A stretch of 64,000 nucleotides of DNA from CAISCU01 sp051861545 (GCA_051861545.1 JBIMKP010000019.1:14641-78640), one strand, 5' to 3'; positions 8,294 to 17,473 are shown, counted from the first letter of the stretch. Translations and numbers: made by a program. The notes: generated by a model from the sequence alone, not told the origin.

Positions 8294-9724
8294 TTATAAA
8301 AATATTTGGAATTGAACTAAAAACTCTCCTTTTCTTTCACCAGTTAAGTTTCTTGTAACACTGCTGTAAGTAGGACGAGAAGAATATTGAAAAGTAACTT
8401 TTGAATGATGACCATCTAAAAAGAAATTAGCACCAGCATCAAAATAAGCCCCTGACTCATTTAATGCTTCAAAATCTTTCATAGCAAACGCAGCAATTGG
8501 TTGAATTCTTAATTTTTTACTCAATGTTTTTGGCAATAAAAATCCGGCTTGTGTATACCATATGTTTCCTGTACCCATCATTGCTCTTGAATTTCCTGCA
8601 CCTTCCAATACTCTTGAAGCAGCAGGTATAGCGGTATTAGCAGTACCTGGATTCATAATACCAATATAACGCATATAATTAGGTCCGAAATTATAATTAT
8701 AGTAAACCGAATAAGCAGTTATAGCCATGTTCTTTTCTTTTGAACCTATAGGTAAATCAGCAAATGCATCAACAGATAATAAAGTAATATCGTGCTTTTG
8801 TAAGGCCCCAGTAGCTGTTTTAGATTGGGTTCCTTCTGGTTGATGGTAAAAGCCAGCTCCTACATTAAATACACGTTTAGTACCAATATAAGTTCCAACT
8901 CTAAATGGTAATAAATCTGATTCTTTATCTAAAAAATTATATTCAAAATAGCCCCCTAAAGCTGTTTTAGAAAGAGCGTTGTTATCTACAGCAACTTCTT
9001 TAACTCCACCTAAAGCCACAATATTTCTGGCAGTATCTGCAACCAAAGTTGTAGCAAATGGTTTATTTGCATGAAGTTGGTAGCGTAACTTGCCAATATA
9101 ACCTTTGGCAAAAAGTCCATACTGACGGGCAAACTGATCTGAATTTTCAATCAATGGCCAGTTAAAAATAGGCGCATCAATCATAAGAAAATTTAAAGTA
9201 CTACCAGATGTCATTCTCGATAATCCATGAAAATAGTGTAAACCAGCACCAAGTGATAAAGTATATTTATTTTTTATTTTGGTTTCAGGATTCATGTCTG
9301 GAATAATAGCATATTCATTCCAAACATCATGAAAAAATATTTGAGGTTTTTTCCCTTGGCCATAAGCACCCGTTCCAGCTGCACCTGAACCACCTCCATT
9401 TACAAAGGTTTGGTTATTGATACCAACATGAGTCATAATCATGTAACGAGGTGAGATTTGAGCATAGGCTAAAAAACGAATTCTTCTTGCACCAATATCG
9501 AAGGTATTGTCTTCAACATTGCCATTAACTAAAGTACCAGGATTATTCTGGGTATAACGAGCCCAAATCTGGTTCCAAAAAATAAATCTGATGTATTTAC
9601 TCTTGTCTTCATTAAGTCCGAGTTTTAATCCAGGACCATAGTCGGCAGAACCTTGTGCCCGCAGGTTCAAATTCATGAGCAGCAAACATGCTGCAAAAAT
9701 TAATTGAGGGTAATTCTTTCTCAT
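8294..9724 (-). CDS. Outer-membrane porin-like beta-barrel protein
   Basis: 476 residues with a signal peptide (MRKNYPQLIFAACLLLMNLN, cleavage near RAQ at 22-24). Alternating hydrophobic/polar strands rich in Tyr, Phe and Gly continue to a C-terminal phenylalanine strand (LVQFQIFL). This is the form of a Bacteroidota outer-membrane porin. It is the first gene of an operon with the MFS transporter (18-bp gap), so it probably lets the same solute across the outer membrane. A promoter-like pair lies about 75-100 bp upstream. Confidence 0.75.
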   Translation of the reverse strand: MRKNYPQLIFAACLLLMNLNLRAQGSADYGPGLKLGLNEDKSKYIRFIFWNQIWARYTQNNPGTLVNGNVEDNTFDIGARRIRFLAYAQISPRYMIMTHVGINNQTFVNGGGSGAAGTGAYGQGKKPQIFFHDVWNEYAIIPDMNPETKIKNKYTLSLGAGLHYFHGLSRMTSGSTLNFLMIDAPIFNWPLIENSDQFARQYGLFAKGYIGKLRYQLHANKPFATTLVADTARNIVALGGVKEVAVDNNALSKTALGGYFEYNFLDKESDLLPFRVGTYIGTKRVFNVGAGFYHQPEGTQSKTATGALQKHDITLLSVDAFADLPIGSKEKNMAITAYSVYYNYNFGPNYMRYIGIMNPGTANTAIPAASRVLEGAGNSRAMMGTGNIWYTQAGFLLPKTLSKKLRIQPIAAFAMKDFEALNESGAYFDAGANFFLDGHHSKVTFQYSSRPTYSSVTRNLTGERKGEFLVQFQIFL

Positions 9725-9796
9725 ATTGTTGGTTTAGTTTGATAAGCCAAAGTTTGAGAAACTAAGAGCTGAAAAAAAATTTCGTGCAGTAGATTG

Positions 9797-9826
9797 TAAA
9801 TTTAATGTACTTCATCAATAAACAAA
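9797..9826 (-). promoter_or_regulatory. Candidate Bacteroidota-type promoter for the porin-MFS operon
   Basis: On the minus strand TTTG (9826-9823) is separated by 18 bp from TAAATTTA (9804-9797). This is close to the Bacteroidota consensus TTTG / TAnnTTTG. It would start transcription about 65 bp upstream of the porin ATG. An ATTTCG sequence in the leader (about 9779-9784) resembles half of the palindrome upstream of the ScfR-like gene. Confidence 0.35.
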
Positions 9827-9838
9827 GGCAACAAGACG

Positions 9839-10261
9839 CTAATCTCGAAAGCGTTCCCACTTAATCATCATAAACTTATCACCTAATTCTGTAATTACGG
9901 AACCAGCACCTTTCAAATTATCCTTGTTACGCATGTATTCAACTAATTCAGTATGATTAAGGATTTTATAGGTTGGATGGTATTGAGAGTTTTCTGGCCG
10001 CTTTAAACCATATTGTTTTACCCAGTTCATCACCGATACATGACTTGTACCTAAAAGTCTTTCAATTTCTCTGTAACTTAAGCCTTCTATATAAAGCTGC
10101 AAAGCCTTTGTTACGTAATAATTATCGATTCTTTTTCCAAGTTTATTTACTGTAAAAAAGTAGCCACAATTCTTACATTTATAACGCTGGCGTTCTTTTA
10201 AAATTCCGCTTTTTATGATGCGAAAACTTTGGCATTTTGGGCATTTAACATCTACAGACAT
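9839..10261 (-). CDS. Orphan InsA-like zinc-finger/HTH protein
   Basis: 140 residues from ATG 10261; the reading upstream of that codon has only a TTG start. An InsA-type zinc ribbon (C7-x2-C10, C29-x2-C32) is followed by a helix-turn-helix with YIEGLSYREIERLLGTSHVS and VMNWVKQYG. These are the DNA-binding domains of IS1-family InsA. There is no InsB/DDE catalytic partner, no terminal inverted repeat and no decay, and the C-terminal 50 residues look unrelated to IS1. It is best read as a domesticated transcription regulator. Its place beside the organic acid operon makes that operon a possible target. Confidence 0.75.
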   Translation of the reverse strand: MSVDVKCPKCQSFRIIKSGILKERQRYKCKNCGYFFTVNKLGKRIDNYYVTKALQLYIEGLSYREIERLLGTSHVSVMNWVKQYGLKRPENSQYHPTYKILNHTELVEYMRNKDNLKGAGSVITELGDKFMMIKWERFRD

Positions 10262-10402
10262 ATACAAATTATTAAAACGATATACTAAATAAGCATAAAT
10301 ATAATTAATTAGCAAGTTTTATTAAATTTTATTTTCAGCACTATTTCTTGTGCCCAATTATAAAGGGTTTAGGCGACTAAGAACTAAAAAATCCTAGAAT
10401 TA

Positions 10403-11593
10403 TCAAGGCTTTTCTATGTCTACAAGTTCTTCTTCGTTGTTTGAAACCGGATTCTGTAACATGAAAATAAACTTCAATCCCACCGATAAAACATAATAAC
10501 TAAATCGATTTTTTAAACGAATGAATATACTTTGTGACTTTTCAAACTCGGCAGGTGTTATAACTCTGCAAGCTTCTTTGATTACTCCATTTAATATCTC
10601 TGAACAATTTTTATATAAAATCGGAGACTCTGCAACCAAGTTACATTCAATCGAACCATAATCACTTAAACTAATTAAATTGTATGAACCAATTGTCATT
10701 GATTTCCCATCAAACATGGCAAGTTTTGCATGTAAAACAGACTTTTCCCACTCGTATAATTCTACTCCAGCTTTTAATAAATCTGAATAAAAAAACCTGA
10801 TTGCACTTTGCATTAAACCAATATCTGAATTTCCGCCAAGTATAATTTTTACTTTTACACCTCTTCTTGATGCTCGTTTTAATGCTCCTTTTAATACAGG
10901 GCCTGGTAAAAAATAACCAGCCACTATTATTATTTCAGTTTGAGCTCTTCTGATTTGTGTTTTATAATAACTACTTATTGCCAATCGTGAACGAAACCAA
11001 TTGTTTTCAACCACCTTCATAGGTATAGTAAAATTGGCTTCAAGCTTAATTTTCTCACCCCCAAAAGGAATATTTTTCCAATATCTATCACAAACCTTTA
11101 GTAAATCATTTACAATTTCCCCTTCAACTTCAAAGGCAAAATCTAACCAAGTTTTATCATTCTCCAAAAAACAATAATGGTCTGCAAGATTTATTCCTCC
11201 ACAAGTTGCCCATTTCCTATCTACAACTATGATTTTATGGTGAAGTCGTAATCCCATTTGCATAAAAAACGACTTCCTAAAGGGTGCGTAATGCCTGATT
11301 TTTACACCAGCTTTTTGCATTAAATTCAGAGAATTGGAACTCAATTCCTGACTGCCATAATCATCTAATAATAAATAAACAAATACCCCACGTTTAGAGG
11401 CAAGAATTAGTTCATGAATGATTCTTTTGCCGATATCATCATCATGAAAAATATAAACCTGAATTTGAATTTCGAACTTTGAAATTCTTATTTGTTGAAT
11501 TAATTTTTCGAAATACTCATCCCCACTTCTCAGAATATGAGCCTGATTAGCCAATCTTAATGGAAAACTTTTTTTCAGGGGATTGAGTTTCAT
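10403..11593 (-). CDS. Phospholipase D-like protein, probable cardiolipin synthase
   Basis: 396 residues with two complete HKD motifs: H118-x-K120-x4-D125 (HHKIIVVD) followed by GGINLAD, and H288-x-K290-x4-D295 (HAKLAMFD) followed by GSYNL. Two-motif PLD enzymes of this size without N-terminal membrane helices resemble ClsB/YbhO-type cardiolipin synthases, which condense phosphatidylglycerol or PE/PG at the inner membrane. A nuclease or other phospholipase role cannot be excluded. It begins 3 bp after the stop of the SUI1 gene, so the two are cotranscribed. Confidence 0.82.
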   Translation of the reverse strand: MKLNPLKKSFPLRLANQAHILRSGDEYFEKLIQQIRISKFEIQIQVYIFHDDDIGKRIIHELILASKRGVFVYLLLDDYGSQELSSNSLNLMQKAGVKIRHYAPFRKSFFMQMGLRLHHKIIVVDRKWATCGGINLADHYCFLENDKTWLDFAFEVEGEIVNDLLKVCDRYWKNIPFGGEKIKLEANFTIPMKVVENNWFRSRLAISSYYKTQIRRAQTEIIIVAGYFLPGPVLKGALKRASRRGVKVKIILGGNSDIGLMQSAIRFFYSDLLKAGVELYEWEKSVLHAKLAMFDGKSMTIGSYNLISLSDYGSIECNLVAESPILYKNCSEILNGVIKEACRVITPAEFEKSQSIFIRLKNRFSYYVLSVGLKFIFMLQNPVSNNEEELVDIEKP

Positions 11594-11596
11594 AAA

Positions 11597-11938
11597 TCAA
11601 CCCCCAGCTTTTTTTGCCTTATAATTTTCTTTACTTAACCAAGTAAGAATTTTTTCTCTAAAATCACCTTGAATTAAAATTTCTCCATCTTTTGAGCTAC
11701 CACCTACACCACAGAACTTTTTTAGTTTCGAGCCCAATTCAGCTAAATCATCTTCAGAACCAACAAATCCGTTAACTCTTGACACCAATTTACCGCCACT
11801 TTTTCTGTCTAAATAAATCTTTAAATTCTGCTGTTGATTAGGCAAAGTATCAATCGACTCTTCAGAAAATTCCGAATATTCAAATGAATCATCTGTTGAA
11901 TAAACAACTCCGTCCCTTTTCTTATTTTTATTGCTCAT
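11597..11938 (-). CDS. SUI1/eIF1-like translation factor (YciH family)
   Basis: 113 residues from ATG 11938. A longer TTG reading would overlap the TonB receptor gene. The C-terminal half matches the SUI1 fold: KIYLDRKSGGKLVSRVNGF, LKKFCGVGGSSKDGEILIQG, then a basic tail (KAKKAGG). Bacterial YciH homologues bind the small ribosomal subunit and affect start-codon fidelity. The N-terminal 40 residues are acidic/Ser-rich and probably disordered. It lies 43 bp downstream of the receptor gene on the same strand. Confidence 0.88.
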   Translation of the reverse strand: MSNKNKKRDGVVYSTDDSFEYSEFSEESIDTLPNQQQNLKIYLDRKSGGKLVSRVNGFVGSEDDLAELGSKLKKFCGVGGSSKDGEILIQGDFREKILTWLSKENYKAKKAGG

Positions 11939-11981
11939 AAAAGAAATTTGAGCAAAAATAAGTATTTTGAAACATGAAAAA

Positions 11982-14372
11982 CTAAAACTCAATTTTATAA
12001 CTCAATACAGGAATTAAAGGTGCCTGAAACCATGTTTTTACCTTTTGAGTTTCTGCATCATAATAAGTACCACCAACATTCTTATTATTAGAAACATTTT
12101 GAAAGTCTAATGACCATATAGAAGTTGATTTGATTCGATTCTTTTTAATTGAAACACGTAAATCTGTTCTAAAGTAATTAGGATTCTGTTGAGTAAATGC
12201 CAAATTCTCAATATATACAGCATCTCCTTTAAGTTTTGACAACTCTAAATCAATAGGCGTAATTCTTTGTCCACCAGCCCAAATTGTCTTGATGTTTAAA
12301 CCAAGAATTCTCTTTCCAAATCTTTCCGACAAATACCATTCCTTACCTGTTGTAAAGGTTAGATTAAAATTGCCATTAAACCTGGTATTATACCAATTTC
12401 CATTAGCTGCTTTGTATTTTGAATCGTAAAATGAAACAGACAATAAGTAATAAAAATTGCGGTGCATGTATTGCTCCAAACTCAATTCTATTCCTTTGTT
12501 TTCACCAATTCCATTGTTTAACAAACTATCATTTAAAAAGCCAAAAGTATTGTTAATTGTGCTGAAAGAACTATTGATATCTGGAGAAACTGGCAAATTA
12601 TTCAAAAATTGAACATACGTTTCCAGCTTCAACTTTAAGTGATTGTTTAACATTCTATCATAAGACAAAACGAAATGCTGCGATTTGTTTAAATCTAAAT
12701 TGGTATTAGGTTTTGAATAAGTACCATTATTCAACTGAATCTTTGCAAAATATAATCCAATGGGTTGAGTCTGACCATGCATTCCATAACCAAATCCAAC
12801 ACTTTGTTTTTCATTTAATTGGTATTTAATAGAACTTCTTGGTTCTATTGAATAGGTATTGTTTAAACTCAACATCAATGAATGAAAACCTAAATTAATA
12901 CTAAGTCTTTCATTAAACTTATGTTGCCATTGAGAAAATGCCTGGTATATTAAAAACGAACCATTCTGATTGATATGTTCAAGGAAATTTTCTTGATTCA
13001 TTTCACGCATTTTTTGGAGTAAATCAAAACTCTGATGATTAATGATAAATCCACTTCTGAAATTATTTTTTGCATTCAGTTTAAAATTATAAGTTGTACT
13101 TAAACTTATCTTATTTTGGTTAAATGACTCTTTATAATTCTTAGGAATCAAACCTTCAAAATTAAATTCCTCTGCATCGAAGTTGTGAGTAGTTCCACTA
13201 AAAACCAAAACTGATTTTAGATATGATTTTTTTGATAAATGAAAGAGATGATTGAGTCCGATTGCACCGGTATTTGAAATAAAATTACGGTTTTGTTTAT
13301 CAAAAGAACTTTCCCATTTCAATGAATCTTTAACAGCCAAATGCTCTTGATTACTCAATCCTCCAAAAGCAAAAACACCGAAATTTCCATATTTCTCTGT
13401 AGGCAAAGAAACATTAAAAGATAAGTCTTGAAAGGTAGTTACGGCATCACCAATATTCACTCCTAACTTTGAAATTACACCCAAAGTAGAATAGCGGTAA
13501 TTCACTAAATACGAGCCTGCGTATCCTTTTTTAATTGGACCTTCAGATGCAAAATCAAATCCAAGAAAACCAGCTTGTAATGTAAATTCACGTTTTTCAT
13601 TATTTCCCTTTCTTAGTTTTAAATCAAATACACCTGAAAGTGCATTACCATATTCAGCAGCAAAAGCCCCAGTAATAAAATCAGAATTCCCCATTAACTG
13701 AGAACTGAGGATAGAGATTCCACCACCAACAGTTCCGGCATCTGAGAAGTGGTTTGGATTAGGAATCTCTACACCCTCCATTCTATATAATAAACCTGCT
13801 GGTGAATTACCACGGATTGAAATCTGATTATTTCCATCATCAGTTGAAGTAACACCTGCAAAAGATACAGCCATTCTTGATGGATCATTAATAGCAGCTG
13901 CAAACTTCTGGGTTTCTTCTACAGAAAAAGTACGGCTGCTTACTACCGATAGTTCATTTAATGGCTTATCCTTTTGATGAGATGCCTTAATAACAATTTC
14001 TTTTTGATTCTGGAGATTCTCTTCCATAAAAACTTCTAAAACCAATTCTTTTCCTGAGTTTAATATGATATCATTATAATATCTATCCTTATATCCTATA
14101 TAAGTTACTTTAATCGAATGTTTACCAATTGGAACCTTCGTTAGTTTAAACTCCCCGTTATTATTGGTGATGCAGCCCTGAACAGGATTTAAATCTGTTA
14201 TTACTATAGTTGCGCCAATTAATTCATTCTGATTTTGTTTATCAAATACTTTACCTCTTATAGTTTGTGTGAGGTTTTGAGCAGCCAAACGACTACTAAA
14301 AAGAATAAACAATAGAAATAAATACAAATAGAATAACCTCCTATACCAAATAATTTTTTGTTCTTTTATCAT
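11982..14372 (-). CDS. TonB-dependent outer-membrane receptor
   Basis: 796 residues. The signal peptide covers about 1-31. A CarboxypepD_reg-like domain follows (residues about 38-120, with IRGKVFDKQNQNELIGATI and NNNGEFKLTKVPIGKHSIKV). Then come a TonB plug (ISIRGNSPAGLLYRMEGVEI, followed by GAFAAEYGNALSGVFDLKLR) and a beta-barrel to the C-terminus (LSYKIEF). This is the single-gene receptor type: no SusD partner is adjacent. The ligand is unknown. It is divergent from the YceI cluster with a 284-bp spacer. Confidence 0.9.
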   Translation of the reverse strand: MIKEQKIIWYRRLFYLYLFLLFILFSSRLAAQNLTQTIRGKVFDKQNQNELIGATIVITDLNPVQGCITNNNGEFKLTKVPIGKHSIKVTYIGYKDRYYNDIILNSGKELVLEVFMEENLQNQKEIVIKASHQKDKPLNELSVVSSRTFSVEETQKFAAAINDPSRMAVSFAGVTSTDDGNNQISIRGNSPAGLLYRMEGVEIPNPNHFSDAGTVGGGISILSSQLMGNSDFITGAFAAEYGNALSGVFDLKLRKGNNEKREFTLQAGFLGFDFASEGPIKKGYAGSYLVNYRYSTLGVISKLGVNIGDAVTTFQDLSFNVSLPTEKYGNFGVFAFGGLSNQEHLAVKDSLKWESSFDKQNRNFISNTGAIGLNHLFHLSKKSYLKSVLVFSGTTHNFDAEEFNFEGLIPKNYKESFNQNKISLSTTYNFKLNAKNNFRSGFIINHQSFDLLQKMREMNQENFLEHINQNGSFLIYQAFSQWQHKFNERLSINLGFHSLMLSLNNTYSIEPRSSIKYQLNEKQSVGFGYGMHGQTQPIGLYFAKIQLNNGTYSKPNTNLDLNKSQHFVLSYDRMLNNHLKLKLETYVQFLNNLPVSPDINSSFSTINNTFGFLNDSLLNNGIGENKGIELSLEQYMHRNFYYLLSVSFYDSKYKAANGNWYNTRFNGNFNLTFTTGKEWYLSERFGKRILGLNIKTIWAGGQRITPIDLELSKLKGDAVYIENLAFTQQNPNYFRTDLRVSIKKNRIKSTSIWSLDFQNVSNNKNVGGTYYDAETQKVKTWFQAPLIPVLSYKIEF

Positions 14373-14597
14373 TTTAATCTGTTTTGAATTAAGACAGACA
14401 AAATCTATTTCACCCCCACCACAGAACTAAAAATAAATTGGCACGCTTGATTATAACAAATCTAAACCACAAAAACAAGCTCATTTACAGCATTTTATAA
14501 AATTCATCTGCAAATAATTTTATACTCTCAGAACATTTAAAAAACTGACTTTTCACACCTTTTACTTTGATAATTATCACAGCAAACATTGAGTCAT

Positions 14598-14632
14598 GTC
14601 ATACTTATGACTTCATGCGGCATATACTTTTG
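14598..14632 (+). promoter_or_regulatory. Palindrome plus consensus -7 element upstream of the YceI cluster
   Basis: GTCATA-CT-TATGAC (14598-14611) is a perfect 6-bp inverted repeat. It is followed 13 bp later by TACTTTTG (14625-14632), an exact match to the Bacteroidota -7 consensus TAnnTTTG, placed 24 bp before the YceI ATG at 14657. No good -33 TTTG is present at normal spacing, and the palindrome occupies that place. This suggests regulation by an activator or repressor. The rest of the 284-bp divergent spacer shows nothing recognisable. Confidence 0.45.
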
Positions 14633-14656
14633 TCTACGAATTCAAACCCACAAAAA

Positions 14657-15265
14657 ATGAAAACTAAATACAATAACACAAAAACACTTTTAATAAAACC
14701 ATTGGCATTTTTGTTGATGATAGTGGTTTTATTACTTGGTGTAAAAACTTCTGCACAAGAAAAATACAAATCAGGTGATGTTAAAATTATTGTGAATGGC
14801 ACTTCAAACATTCACGATTGGAAAATGCAAGGTTCAAAAGGAACTACAAGTGCAACATTTGTAATCCAGAATAAAGTAATCAAATCACTTGGATTTTTAT
14901 ACTTCAGTTTTCCTGTAGAAAATTTAAAAAGTGAGCATAAAGTAATGGATAAAAACTGTTACAAAGCATTAAAAACAGATGTTCAATCAAGCATTAATTT
15001 TTTAGGAACATCAAGTACTATTAAACAAGTAAATGCAACAACATTTATTATAGTAACAAAAGGAAAATTACAAATATCAGAAGTAACAAAAGAAGTCGAA
15101 CTAACAACAACCTGCACAGTAAATGCTGACAACTCAATTACTTGTAAAGGCTCTACCAATGTAAAAATGACAGATTACAAAGTAGAACCACCAAGTGTAA
15201 TGATGGGCACAATCGTAACAGGAGATGATGTAACTATCGACTACACATTAACATTAGCAAAATAA
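14657..15265 (+). CDS. YceI-family periplasmic protein
   Basis: 202 residues from ATG 14657, placed after the promoter-like element; an upstream in-frame extension would run through it. The signal peptide (residues about 12-36, ending KTSAQ) is followed by a YceI lipocalin-like barrel: VNGTSNIHDWKMQGSKG, ENLKSEHKVMDKNCYKALK, and VKMTDYKVEPPSVMMGTIVTGDDVTIDY. YceI proteins bind isoprenoid-like lipids such as polyprenyl quinones in the periplasm and are often stress- or acid-induced. It is the first gene of a cluster with an outer-membrane barrel gene 47 bp downstream. Confidence 0.9.
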   Translation: MKTKYNNTKTLLIKPLAFLLMIVVLLLGVKTSAQEKYKSGDVKIIVNGTSNIHDWKMQGSKGTTSATFVIQNKVIKSLGFLYFSFPVENLKSEHKVMDKNCYKALKTDVQSSINFLGTSSTIKQVNATTFIIVTKGKLQISEVTKEVELTTTCTVNADNSITCKGSTNVKMTDYKVEPPSVMMGTIVTGDDVTIDYTLTLAK

Positions 15266-15312
15266 CAAAATCAACAAATTAAAAAATTACAAACCCCTTT
15301 AGAATTAAAATT

Positions 15313-16707
15313 ATGAAAACAATTAACTTTAGAAAAGTAGGTTTATTTTTAACTGCTTTAATTGGAATGCAACCAATGTTCTCAAATGCTCAGGTTGTTC
15401 AACAAACACCAATGGAAAACATGCGCTCTTATGGTAAATCAGGAGTAAACGTTTTTGAACCCAAAAAAGAAGTAAATACAAAATTCGATGGTATCAAAGT
15501 GAGATTTGGTGCGGGTTTCACACAAAGTTTCCAAGCCCTAACGCATGAAAATGGTCAGCCATCTGCTTTAAGTAATATCAGCAAAAAAGATACCAATTCT
15601 TTGTATAATATGTCTTCTGGTTTTAATACTGCTCAAGCAAACTGGTTTGTTGACGTAATGCTTGCTGATGGTATTCGTTTGAACTTAACTTCATACCTTT
15701 CTTCTCGTCACCACAATGAAACTTGGGTAAAAGGTGGTTATATCCAATTCGACAAAATGCCATTTAAATCAGGTGTTTTCGATAAAATCATGAAATACAC
15801 TACTATTAAAGTAGGTCATATGGAAATTAACTATGGTGACAATCACTACAGAAGATCAGATGGTGGACATACATTGTACAATCCTTTTGGCGAAAATTAT
15901 ATCATTGATGCATTTACTACAGAAATTGGTGGTGAGATATACGGTCAACACAAAGGATTCATGGGTATGATTGGTGTGAGTAATGGTGAAATCAAAGGTT
16001 CTGTAGATGCATTAACAGCAACTACAATTGACCCAACTGCTAAAAAAACTCCTGCTATTTATGGTAAATTAGCTTACGATAAAACAATGGACAATGGTTT
16101 CCGTGTTCGTTTAGCTGCTTCTATGTATAATGATAACAGCTCACAAAATAATACTTTGATGTGGGGTGACAGAACAGGTTCAAACTACTTCATGGTGATG
16201 GAAAGAGCATTCTTAAATGGATTGGTTACTACTCCTTCTGGTTATACTGCTCAAGCTTGGTCAGGAAGATTAAATCCAAGATTAGCCGATAAAATTGCTG
16301 CTCAACAATTCAACATATTATTGAAATATAAAGGTGCTGAAATTTTTGGAACTTATGATATGATGAAAGGTCGTACAAGTACAGAAACAAAAGAAAGAGA
16401 ATTATCTCAAATGGCAGTTGATGCAATCTACCGTTTTGGAAAAACAGAAAATGTATTTGTAGGTGCTCGTTATAATACTGCAAGTGGAAATATTGCTCCA
16501 ACTGAACAAACTAATAAAATCACAATTAACAGAACTTCATTAGCTGCTGGTTGGTTTGTAACTGATAACATCTTATTAAAAGGTGAATATGTAATGCAAG
16601 AATACAAAGACTTCGCTCAAAGAATGACTGCTACTGGAACTCCAATTGATGCTCGTTACAATGGTAAATTCAATGGATTCTTAATTCAAGCAACAGTTGG
16701 ATTTTAA
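15313..16707 (+). CDS. Outer-membrane beta-barrel (porin-like) protein
   Basis: 464 residues with a signal peptide ending at about residue 26 (MFSNAQ). The mature part consists of short alternating strands with Gly/Tyr/Phe and loop residues, and ends in a typical aromatic C-terminal strand (FLIQATVGF). The sequence resembles uncharacterised Bacteroidota porins. Codon use looks like that of a well expressed gene. It lies between two YceI-type genes and ends in a good terminator, so YceI plus barrel form one unit. The ligand is unknown. The three-gene context suggests lipid or quinone-like molecule handling across the envelope (inference). Confidence 0.7.
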   Translation: MKTINFRKVGLFLTALIGMQPMFSNAQVVQQTPMENMRSYGKSGVNVFEPKKEVNTKFDGIKVRFGAGFTQSFQALTHENGQPSALSNISKKDTNSLYNMSSGFNTAQANWFVDVMLADGIRLNLTSYLSSRHHNETWVKGGYIQFDKMPFKSGVFDKIMKYTTIKVGHMEINYGDNHYRRSDGGHTLYNPFGENYIIDAFTTEIGGEIYGQHKGFMGMIGVSNGEIKGSVDALTATTIDPTAKKTPAIYGKLAYDKTMDNGFRVRLAASMYNDNSSQNNTLMWGDRTGSNYFMVMERAFLNGLVTTPSGYTAQAWSGRLNPRLADKIAAQQFNILLKYKGAEIFGTYDMMKGRTSTETKERELSQMAVDAIYRFGKTENVFVGARYNTASGNIAPTEQTNKITINRTSLAAGWFVTDNILLKGEYVMQEYKDFAQRMTATGTPIDARYNGKFNGFLIQATVGF

Positions 16708-16742
16708 ACTAAGGTTTGTTATTTAACTCATTCAAATTGAAC

Positions 16743-16781
16743 AAAAACGGATCTGTAGTTATAACTTCAGGTCCGTTTTTT
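16743..16781 (+). terminator. Intrinsic terminator after the outer-membrane barrel gene
   Basis: The stem ACGGATCTG (16747-16755) pairs with CAGGTCCGT (16768-16776) with one G-T pair, and six T follow. It lies 36 bp after the barrel gene stop. The downstream YceI-like gene begins 17 bp later and may rely on read-through or its own promoter. Confidence 0.65.
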
Positions 16782-16797
16782 CTTAAGAAAATAAAAG

Positions 16798-17424
16798 ATG
16801 AAAATGAAGTCATATATAAATATTGTTGCTTTAACATTCATTATGTTGGCAATTTTCAGCTTTAAACCAACTGAAAAAAATAATCACTACAATACTAAAT
16901 GGGTGGTTCAACATTCAAGCAGTTTATGTGTAGAGGGAAAATCAAATGTAAATAAGTTCAGTTGCGAAATTACAGACTATTGTAAATTCGACACCATTTC
17001 GTTTTTTAAATCAAACCATAAAAAGGATGATAATTATTACATCATGAATGGATGCATGAAATTAGACATCACAAGTTTTAATTGTCATGATGTTTTAATC
17101 ACAAGAGATTTCAGAAAAACCTTAAAATACAAGGAAAATCCAATGATGACCATTCATTTCGAACAAATTGAAAAGTTCGATCCATCGCCCAATTCTCAGG
17201 TGGTTAAAGGGATAATCAAAATTAGATTAGCCAACGTAATTAAAGAATATGAAGTAGATTATGTAGTGCTGCATTCACCCGGAAATAAAATCATCCATTT
17301 AATTGGAAACAAAAGGTTAAACTTATCAGATTTTGGACTCAAACCTGTAAGTAAAATGGGTGGTTTAATAAAGGTAGATGATCAATTAAAAGTAAACTTC
17401 TTTTTAGTTTTAGGGTCTGCTTAA
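16798..17424 (+). CDS. Divergent YceI-like protein
   Basis: 208 residues with an N-terminal hydrophobic signal (about 5-22). The rest shows the YceI pattern: SSLCVEGKSNVNKFSCEITD, RDFRKTLKYKENPMMTIHFE, IKEYEVDYVVLH, and LNLSDFGLKPVSKMGGLIKV followed by VDDQLKVNFFL. It is clearly diverged from the YceI protein two genes upstream, and two extra cysteine pairs suggest a disulphide-stabilised barrel. Likely periplasmic lipid binding. It has no partner downstream; a converging permease follows after a bidirectional terminator. Confidence 0.72.
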   Translation: MKMKSYINIVALTFIMLAIFSFKPTEKNNHYNTKWVVQHSSSLCVEGKSNVNKFSCEITDYCKFDTISFFKSNHKKDDNYYIMNGCMKLDITSFNCHDVLITRDFRKTLKYKENPMMTIHFEQIEKFDPSPNSQVVKGIIKIRLANVIKEYEVDYVVLHSPGNKIIHLIGNKRLNLSDFGLKPVSKMGGLIKVDDQLKVNFFLVLGSA

Positions 17425-17465
17425 AACAAAAAAGGCTGCAAAATTTGCAGCCTTTTTTGTTTTAA
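17421..17465. terminator. Bidirectional terminator between converging genes
   Basis: A perfect inverted repeat of 22-bp arms (17421-17442 and 17444-17465) around a single central A. The GC core GGCTGCAAA/TTTGCAGCC is flanked by A-rich and T-rich runs on both sides. It works in either direction and serves the YceI-like gene (+) and the amino acid permease (-). Confidence 0.88.
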
Positions 17466-17473
17466 TGAATTCT

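Noticed and set aside
9839..10315. An active IS1 insertion sequence
   Set aside because: Only the InsA-like DNA-binding part is present, with no InsB frame, terminal inverted repeats or target duplication around it.
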